From GCA-003244245 sp035463315 (GTDB lineage: Bacteria > Actinomycetota > Actinomycetes > Mycobacteriales > Pseudonocardiaceae), in the NCBI GenBank assembly GCA_035463315.1, contig DATHTJ010000032.1, positions 1 through 10,068 on the forward strand: 10,068 bases of DNA. Direction: 5' to 3'. Within the stretch, counting starts at the first letter, position 1; the number at the start of each line of letters is the position of its first letter. Positions 5,070-10,068 of this stretch are shown here, in pieces. The position numbers and the translations under genes were made by a program. The notes below the pieces were generated by a model. The model worked only from the letters and a program-made list of their open reading frames with translations, was not told the origin of the DNA and did no database searches.

Positions 5070-6667
5070 GCGTGGTGCCAACCGGTGGGGGCCTGCTGCT
5101 GGCGATGTTGCTGCTGCCCCTGGTGGGCAGCGTGCTGGTCGCGCTGATGCGCTCCGCTCCGGTCGCGGCCAAGATCACTGCGCTGGTGTTCGCGCTGGGC
5201 GAGCTGGTGCTGGCCGCCCTGGCTTGGTCGGCCTACCAACCGGGCGGCGGGCGGCTGCAGCTGCTGCTGTCCACCGAGTGGATCCCGGCCTTCGGGGCTC
5301 GCTTCGCGCTCGGCGTCGACGGCATCGCACTGGTGATGATCGCGCTGCTCGCCGTGCTGGTGCCGATCGTGATGGGCTCCTCCTGGGCGGAGAAGCTGCC
5401 CGAGGGCCGCACTGCGGCGGGCTTCTATGCCCTGCTGCTGGCCACCCAGTCGATGATGATCGGGGTTTTCGCCGCCACCGACGTGTTCCTGTTCTACCTG
5501 TTCTTCGAGGTCATGCTGGTGCCGATGTACTTCCTGATCGGCCGCTTCGGCGGGCCGCGACGGCAGTACGCGGCGGTGAAGTTCTTCCTGTACTCGCTGC
5601 TGGGCGGGCTGGTCATGCTGGCCAGCGTGATCGGTGTATTCGTGGTGAGCTCGCAGCGGCTGGGCCAGGGCACCTTCGACTGGACCACCCTGGTGAGCAT
5701 CGCCGGGAGCATCCCGCAGAGCACCCAGATCTGGCTGTTCCTCGGGTTCTTCGTCGCTTTCGCGATCAAGGCGCCGTTGGTGCCACTGCACACCTGGCTG
5801 CCCGACGCCGGTGCCGAGGCCCCGGTGGGCGCCGGTGTGCTGCTGGTCGGCGTGATGGACAAGGTCGCCATTTACGGTTTCCTGCGCTACTGCCTGCCGC
5901 TGTTCCCTGATGCGTCCCGTGTGCTGGCCCCGCTGGTGCTGGTGCTCGCCGTCGCCGGGATCATCTACGCCGCGCTGCTCGCCGTCGGCCAGTCCGACAT
6001 GAAGCGGTTCGTGGCCTACACCTCGGTGGCCCACTTCGGCTTCATCGCATTGGGAGCCTTCGCCTTCTCCACCCAGGCACAGGCCGGTGCGGTGCTCTAC
6101 ATGGTCAACCACGGCATCTCCACCGGGATGCTGTTCATCGTGATCGGCATGCTGATCGCCCGCGGTGGCTCCCGGCTGATCAGCGACTACGGCGGGGTGG
6201 CGGCGCTGGCTCCGGTGCTGGCCGGGATGACGCTGGTCGCCGGGTTGTCCTCACTGGCGCTGCCCGGCACCAACGCGTTCGTCTCGGAGTTCCTGGTGCT
6301 CATCGGCTCCTACCCGCGCCAGCCGGTGTTCACGATCATCGCCACCGCGGGGATCATCTTGGCCGCGCTGTATGTGTTGTGGTTCTATCAACGGGTCATG
6401 CAGGGCCCGGTGCGGGGCGCGGCCGTGGTCGGAGCGCTGGACGGGCCGGGAACCGCGACGGCGCCGGAGATGGCGATGCAACGCGCGCGCGCCCGGTTCC
6501 CTGATCTGTCGATCCGGGAGGTCGTCGTGCTGGCGCCGCTGGTGGCGCTCATCCTGCTGCTCGGGTTCTACCCGCAGCCGGTCTTGGATGTGATCAACCC
6601 TTCGGTGGGGGCCACGCTCACCGAGGTCGGCCTGACCGATCCGGTCGTCGAGCAGGGAGGCAACTGA
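5066..6667 (+). CDS. nuoM: NADH-quinone oxidoreductase subunit M (NuoM)
   Basis: Second antiporter-like proton-pumping subunit of complex I, an integral membrane protein of 533 residues. Seen: the essential Glu in LFFEVMLVPMYFLIGRFGG (E148); Lys in AIKAPLVPLHTWLPDAGAEA (K235), followed by PVGAGVLLVGVMDKVAIYGF (K266); DMKRFVAYTSVAHFGFIALG (K313); MVNHGISTGMLF (H349); and the terminal Glu in NAFVSEFLVLIG (E408), which in E. coli NuoM is the acidic counterpart of the Lys in NuoL and NuoN. All pump residues are therefore present. The ATGA overlap with nuoL indicates translational coupling. Near the C-terminus a charged loop (about residues 447-483) contains RARARFPD. Length is normal. Confidence 0.97.
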   Translation: MSVVPTGGGLLLAMLLLPLVGSVLVALMRSAPVAAKITALVFALGELVLAALAWSAYQPGGGRLQLLLSTEWIPAFGARFALGVDGIALVMIALLAVLVPIVMGSSWAEKLPEGRTAAGFYALLLATQSMMIGVFAATDVFLFYLFFEVMLVPMYFLIGRFGGPRRQYAAVKFFLYSLLGGLVMLASVIGVFVVSSQRLGQGTFDWTTLVSIAGSIPQSTQIWLFLGFFVAFAIKAPLVPLHTWLPDAGAEAPVGAGVLLVGVMDKVAIYGFLRYCLPLFPDASRVLAPLVLVLAVAGIIYAALLAVGQSDMKRFVAYTSVAHFGFIALGAFAFSTQAQAGAVLYMVNHGISTGMLFIVIGMLIARGGSRLISDYGGVAALAPVLAGMTLVAGLSSLALPGTNAFVSEFLVLIGSYPRQPVFTIIATAGIILAALYVLWFYQRVMQGPVRGAAVVGALDGPGTATAPEMAMQRARARFPDLSIREVVVLAPLVALILLLGFYPQPVLDVINPSVGATLTEVGLTDPVVEQGGN

Positions 6668-6668
6668 G

Positions 6669-8294
6669 GTGCTCGGCGGTGGGTTTCTCGGGGGATTTCT
6701 GGCGCAGGTGCCGCTCCTGCAGGCGCCCGCGGTCGCCTTCGGGGCGATCGCCCCGGTGCTGGTGGTGCTCGGGGCGGCATGCCTCTCCGTGCTGGTGGAG
6801 GCATTCGTGCCGCGCTCCGCGCGGTGGTCGGCACAGGTCGGGCTGTCGCTGCTGGCGCTGGGGGGGGCCGGTGTCGCGCTGGGCGTGCACCTCTCCTCAT
6901 TCTCCCGAGACGGCGCCAGCGACGTCGTGACGCTGTCCGGGACGGGGGCCGTCGACGGCCCCGCGCTGTTCCTGTGGGGCACCCTGCTGGCGCTGGGCCT
7001 GGGATCGATGTTGCTGATCGCGGATCGATCGGTGGAGCCGGGGGGCGCGTTCACCGCCGACGCCGCGGTGCGTCCGGGCACCGCCCAGGATCGCGCGCAG
7101 GCTGTGGGCAGCTCGACGGGCACCGTGACGGGTACCTCGACGGGCACCACGATGCAGACCGAGGTCTTCCCGCTGTTCCTGTTCTCGCTGGGCGGGATGA
7201 TGGTCTTCACCGCGGCCAACGACCTGCTCACCATGTTCATCGCGCTGGAGGTGCTCAGCCTGCCGCTGTACCTGATGTGCGGGCTGGCCCGGCGCCGCCG
7301 GCTGCTGTCCCAGGAGGCGGCGGTCAAGTACTTCCTCTTGGGCGCGTTCTCCTCGGCTTTTTTCCTCTACGGGGTGGCGTTGCTGTACGGCTACGCGGGC
7401 TCAGTCAGGCTGTCCGCGATCGCCGAGGCGTCCGTGGGCATCGACCGGCCGGACACCCTGCTGTTCGGCGGGCTTGCGCTGCTGGTGATCGGGCTGCTGT
7501 TCAAGGGCTCGGTCGGGCCGTTCCACGCCTGGACTCCGGATGTCTACCAGGGCGCGCCGACGCCGGTGACGGCCTTCATGGCGGCCTGCACCAAGGTCGC
7601 TGCCTTCGGTGGCATCCTGCGGGTGCTGATGGTGGGCTTCGAGGGCACCCGCTGGGAGTGGCGCGGCCTGCTGTGGGGCGTCGCGATCGCCTCGATGGTG
7701 ATCGGCGCGGTGCTGGGCCTGACCCAGACCGACCTCAAGCGCATGCTCGCCTACTCGTCGGTGGCGCACGCCGGCTTCCTGCTGGTCGGGGCGATCACGC
7801 TGACCGAGCAGGGTCTGTCCGGCACGATGTTCTACCTGCTCGCCTACGGCTTCACCACGCTGGCCGCGTTCGGTGTGGTCACGCTGGTGCGCGACGCCGA
7901 CGGTGAGGCCACCCACCTGTCCCAGTGGGCCGGGCTGGCCAAGCGCTCGCCGTTGACCGCCGCGGTCTTCGCCTTCCTGCTCTTCGCGCTCGCCGGCATC
8001 CCGCTGACCAGTGGATTCACCGCCAAGTTCGCGGTGTTCAGCGCTGCCGTCGCGGACGGGATGGCGCCGCTGGTGGTGGCGGCGCTGGTGGCCAGCGCGG
8101 TGGCCGCGTTCTTCTACCTGCGGGTGGTGGTGCTGATGTACTTCAGCGAACCCGCCGCCGACGGTCCAACGGTGAGCGTGCCAGGGGCGTTCACCACCGC
8201 CGCGATCACGCTCGGCGTGGTGGTCACCCTGCTGCTCGGGGTGCTGCCCACCTTCGCCCTGGACTGGGCCGCGCTCGGCGTGTTCGCCTCCTGA
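6669..8294 (+). CDS. nuoN: NADH-quinone oxidoreductase subunit N (NuoN)
   Basis: Third antiporter-like proton-pumping subunit of complex I, 541 residues. Seen: Glu in FIALEVLSLPLYLMCGLARR (E194); Lys and His in LLFKGSVGPFHAWTPDVYQG (K279, H286), followed by APTPVTAFMAACTKVAAFGG (K309); QTDLKRMLAYSSVAHAGFLL (K357); and SGFTAKFAVF (K453), the terminal Lys. Between two early membrane helices there is a polar insert (about residues 121-163) with low-complexity Ser/Thr/Gly, longer than in E. coli; inserts here are, as I recall, common in actinobacterial NuoN. The GTG at 6669 follows the nuoM stop by one base and has GGGAGG nine bases upstream. A run of eight G (6860-6867) occurs in frame. Confidence 0.96.
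   Translation: MLGGGFLGGFLAQVPLLQAPAVAFGAIAPVLVVLGAACLSVLVEAFVPRSARWSAQVGLSLLALGGAGVALGVHLSSFSRDGASDVVTLSGTGAVDGPALFLWGTLLALGLGSMLLIADRSVEPGGAFTADAAVRPGTAQDRAQAVGSSTGTVTGTSTGTTMQTEVFPLFLFSLGGMMVFTAANDLLTMFIALEVLSLPLYLMCGLARRRRLLSQEAAVKYFLLGAFSSAFFLYGVALLYGYAGSVRLSAIAEASVGIDRPDTLLFGGLALLVIGLLFKGSVGPFHAWTPDVYQGAPTPVTAFMAACTKVAAFGGILRVLMVGFEGTRWEWRGLLWGVAIASMVIGAVLGLTQTDLKRMLAYSSVAHAGFLLVGAITLTEQGLSGTMFYLLAYGFTTLAAFGVVTLVRDADGEATHLSQWAGLAKRSPLTAAVFAFLLFALAGIPLTSGFTAKFAVFSAAVADGMAPLVVAALVASAVAAFFYLRVVVLMYFSEPAADGPTVSVPGAFTTAAITLGVVVTLLLGVLPTFALDWAALGVFAS
7112..7148 (+). repeat. Short imperfect tandem repeat inside nuoN
   Basis: CTCGACGGGCACC occurs at 7112-7124 and again at 7136-7148, with a related unit, GTGACGGGTAC, between. 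It encodes STGTVTGTSTGTT in the polar loop of NuoN. The encoded segment is flexible and probably tolerant of length change. Confidence 0.7.
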
Positions 8295-8298
8295 TCTG

Positions 8299-9321
8299 GT
8301 GATGAGCGGGTCGACATCCGAGCGGGTCGCCGGCGTTGAGCTGGCTGACCCGGTGCTGCGCGCCGTCCTGGAGCAGGGCTTGACGCAGGTCGAGGAACTG
8401 CTGCATCGGGAGGTGCAAAGCGAGTTCCGCTTCCTCACCGAGGCGTCGCTGCACTTGATCGACGCCGGCGGCAAGCGGTTCCGGCCGCTGTTCACCCTGC
8501 TCGCCGGGCAGTTCGGGCGGGACCGGGAGACGGGGTGGATGCCGGACGTGGTGCGGGCAGCCGCGGTCGTGGAGTTGGTGCATCTCGCCACGCTCTACCA
8601 CGACGACGTGATGGACGAGGCCACCATGCGCCGGGGGGCGGTGAGCGCGAACGCCCGATGGGACAACACGGTCGCGATCCTCACCGGCGATTTCCTGTTC
8701 GCGCACGCTTCCCGGCTGGTCGCCGACCTCGGACCGGACGCGGTGCGGATCATCGCGTGCACTTTCGCCGAGCTGGTCACCGGCCAGATGCGCGAGACTC
8801 TGGGCCCCGCTGAGGGCGCCGACCCGGTGGCGCACTACCTGGCGGTGGTCGCGGAGAAGACCGGCTCGCTCATCGCCACCGCGGGCCGCTACGGCGCGAT
8901 GTTCTCCGGTGCTCCCCAGGAGCGCATCGACGCGCTGCGCCGGTTCGGCGAGAAGATCGGCACCGCGTTCCAGATCTCCGACGACATCATCGACATCGCC
9001 TCGCCGTCCGCCCAGTCCGGCAAGACGCCGGGGACCGACCTGCGCGAGGGTGTCCGCACCCTGCCGATGCTCTACGCGCTGGCCGAGCATGCTCCGGGCG
9101 TCGACCGGCTTCGCGTGCTGCTGGCCGGCCCACTCACCGACGACACGCTGATCACCGAGGCGTTGCACCTGCTGCGCGGCTCGCCGGGCCTGGATCGGGC
9201 GGTGGCCGCGCTGCGCTCCTACACCGATTCAGCCCGCGCCGAGCTCGCCCTCCTCCCTGCCGGCCCCGCCCGAGCCGCCCTCGCCTCAGTCACCGACTAC
9301 CTCTCCACCCGTACCGTCTAA
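8299..9321 (+). CDS. Polyprenyl diphosphate synthase (long-chain trans-prenyltransferase)
   Basis: Adds isopentenyl units to an allylic diphosphate to build the polyprenyl chain, most likely the side chain of menaquinone, in the cytoplasm. The protein has about 340 residues, normal for the family. Seen: GGKRFRPL (57-64), which binds isopentenyl diphosphate; the first Asp-rich motif YHDDVMDEATMRRG (D102, D103, D106); ILTGDFLFA (127-135); the AEKTGSLIATAG region (185-196); and the second Asp-rich motif QISDDIIDIA (D228, D229, D232) with downstream GKTPGTDLREG. The residues four and five before the first motif are small (Thr98, Ala97), which in this family goes with long products. It begins four bases after nuoN. 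GTG at 8299 and ATG at 8302 are both possible starts, neither with a clear ribosome site, so translational coupling is likely. Relatives include GrcC, IspB and HepT types; exact chain length is not readable. Confidence 0.93.
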   Translation: MMSGSTSERVAGVELADPVLRAVLEQGLTQVEELLHREVQSEFRFLTEASLHLIDAGGKRFRPLFTLLAGQFGRDRETGWMPDVVRAAAVVELVHLATLYHDDVMDEATMRRGAVSANARWDNTVAILTGDFLFAHASRLVADLGPDAVRIIACTFAELVTGQMRETLGPAEGADPVAHYLAVVAEKTGSLIATAGRYGAMFSGAPQERIDALRRFGEKIGTAFQISDDIIDIASPSAQSGKTPGTDLREGVRTLPMLYALAEHAPGVDRLRVLLAGPLTDDTLITEALHLLRGSPGLDRAVAALRSYTDSARAELALLPAGPARAALASVTDYLSTRTV

Positions 9322-9334
9322 CCTGCCGGCTCCC

Positions 9335-9357
9335 CGCAGTCTGGGGAACAGACTGCG
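9335..9357 (+). terminator. Probable terminator hairpin of the nuoLMN-prenyl synthase operon
   Basis: Perfect 9-bp stem CGCAGTCTG (9335-9343) and CAGACTGCG (9349-9357) with loop GGGAA, starting 14 bases after the prenyl synthase stop. There is no T-run after it, which is common for high-GC actinobacterial terminators. No competing structure of similar strength is seen nearby. Confidence 0.65.
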
Positions 9358-9511
9358 CTGAAAGGCGGACGGCGCCTGACGGTGTATCTGAGGGCTGGCG
9401 TTGCGGCTCCTGCAACTGACGGCCCAGGCAGCCGCTCCGCCAGGCAGAACCGCCGCAGCTGGGGCCGCGCCAACCTGTCCTGCAAACGAAGGTGAAGGGC
9501 GTGATACGCGG
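9358..9511 (+). promoter_or_regulatory. Likely promoter region of the tyrosinase operon
   Basis: About 150 bp between the operon-end hairpin and the chaperone-like gene, with no gene of its own. A weak hairpin GTTGC/GCAAC (around 9400-9416) is present. No clear -35/-10 pair or operator can be named; the promoter is inferred from position only. Confidence 0.35.
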
Positions 9512-9859
9512 ATGAAGAAAACCGAGTTCGCTCAGGCTACGGACCCGCAGTCGTTGGTGGAGAACGTGCGCCGGCATCCACCACCCCCGCATGGGCACCA
9601 CGGCGGGGCCATGGAGAGTGTCCGTGAAGCAACCTATCGAGGGCACAGGATCGTCGTTCGCACGACTTACCACATTGAGGTGGACGGCGTCACCCTCGAG
9701 GGCCACCTGGGAGTGACCAACGACGGTCAGGTGCATTACCACCCCGTTCCCAATCTCGGCTTCAGCTCTGCGGTCGACCTTGTGAAACAACTGATCGACA
9801 TCTTCCCGGACGACTTCGTGACGCAGGCGCCGGGACATCCGCATGGACAGGAGACCTGA
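9512..9859 (+). CDS. Tyrosinase copper-chaperone-like protein (MelC1/caddie-like)
   Basis: Likely delivers copper to the tyrosinase encoded next. The protein has 115 residues. Seen: a His-rich stretch RRHPPPPHGHHGG (20-32); then SVREATYRGHRIVVRTTYHI (36-55), EVDGVTLEGHLGVTNDGQVH (56-75) and YHPVPNLGFSSAVDLVKQLI (76-95); and a His-containing tail GHPHG (108-112). The order YRGHRI, VDG, G.VHYHPVP, then an Ala/Val-rich helix parallels MelC1 of Streptomyces (YKGRRI, IDG, SHYDPVPTP). Tyr76 may correspond to the caddie Tyr that enters the enzyme pocket. No signal peptide is seen, unlike MelC1. ATG 9512 is chosen because coding character begins there, with GAAGGG 12 bases upstream; a TTG-initiated extension from 9401 lacks support. 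One base separates its stop from the next ATG. Confidence 0.65.
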   Translation: MKKTEFAQATDPQSLVENVRRHPPPPHGHHGGAMESVREATYRGHRIVVRTTYHIEVDGVTLEGHLGVTNDGQVHYHPVPNLGFSSAVDLVKQLIDIFPDDFVTQAPGHPHGQET

Positions 9860-9860
9860 G

Positions 9861-10068
9861 ATGGCCGCAGTGAGAGTAAATATCCTGAGCGATGACACGG
9901 CTCGTGACCAGTACATTCAAGGAGTTAAACTGCTCAAGCGGGAATTCCTTGGCGTGACTACGCAGGACCTCGGGATTCCGGGCCCCGCCATCCAGGTGAG
10001 CACCTACGACCTCTTTGTCGCATGGCACCATATCGCGATGTTCACCTTCACACCCCCGTCCGAGGGGG
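9861..10068 (+). CDS. Tyrosinase-family copper oxidase, N-terminal part (runs off the right edge)
   Basis: Type-3 copper enzymes of this family hydroxylate phenols and oxidise catechols to quinones. Only 69 residues are visible. Seen: VRVNILSDDTARDQYIQGVK (4-23), LLKREFLG, LGIPGPAIQVSTYDLFVAWH (37-56), HIAMFTFTPPSEG. The pattern YDLFVAWHH.AM.TFTPP is that of bacterial tyrosinases just before the HRGP.F.PWHR copper-A segment, which would lie beyond the window. The His pair at 56-57 holds the probable first copper-A ligand. The start has AGGAG seven bases upstream, inside the end of the chaperone-like gene, so the two are cotranscribed. The pairing supports both calls. The enzyme's remaining ligands cannot be checked. 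Confidence 0.75.
   Translation, partial: MAAVRVNILSDDTARDQYIQGVKLLKREFLGVTTQDLGIPGPAIQVSTYDLFVAWHHIAMFTFTPPSEG

Noticed and set aside
5060..6112. Long open frame antisense to nuoM
   Set aside because: Same low-complexity polar composition; a shadow of the nuoM codons.
6860..6867. Run of eight G in nuoN as a phase-variation switch
   Set aside because: The frame is intact, GGG codons for Gly are ordinary here, and no regulatory context supports switching of a core respiratory gene.
7401..9168. Long antisense frames over nuoN and the prenyl synthase
   Set aside because: No recognisable motifs and they overlap well-supported genes; high-GC codon bias explains them.

Overview
The window is high-GC DNA with actinobacterial codon use. 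The gene content fits an actinobacterium, plausibly of the Pseudonocardiales, although the order is an inference. It carries proton-pumping NADH dehydrogenase genes followed by a long-chain prenyl diphosphate synthase, a menaquinone-type respiratory pairing, and a caddie-protein/tyrosinase gene pair.

The left third (1 to about 2700) is a pile-up of mobile elements, all reading on the minus strand. From left to right it holds: the 5' part of an IS6-type transposase with its element end near 444; a complete ISH6-like insertion sequence (638-2088, 1451 bp) bounded by a perfect 8-bp target duplication; the two halves of a small broken tyrosine-recombinase-like gene that this IS split; three copies of a 10-bp motif (TTATGCCGAC) arranged as direct and inverted repeats; and the 5' end of an IS3-family element whose orfA is cut off exactly at one of those motifs. 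The order of events can be partly read: the IS3 element came first, the recombinase-bearing element landed in its orfA, and the ISH6-like element then landed in the recombinase.

From 2703 to 3119 no convincing intact gene is seen. There is a doubtful minus-strand coding remnant, and the promoter of the next operon is presumably here.

From 3120 to 9321 lies a tight plus-strand operon, nuoL-nuoM-nuoN followed by a polyprenyl diphosphate synthase. The three Nuo proteins are the antiporter-like proton-pumping membrane subunits of complex I, and all keep their key Glu and Lys residues. The prenyl synthase probably makes the side chain of menaquinone, the quinone that complex I reduces. The other complex I genes (nuoA-K) are not upstream; the mobile-element region stands in their place. 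A 9-bp perfect hairpin (9335-9357) probably ends this operon.

From 9512 to the right edge a second plus-strand operon begins. It has a small His-rich protein resembling the tyrosinase copper chaperone (MelC1/caddie type), then the N-terminal 69 residues of a tyrosinase-family copper enzyme that runs out of the window.
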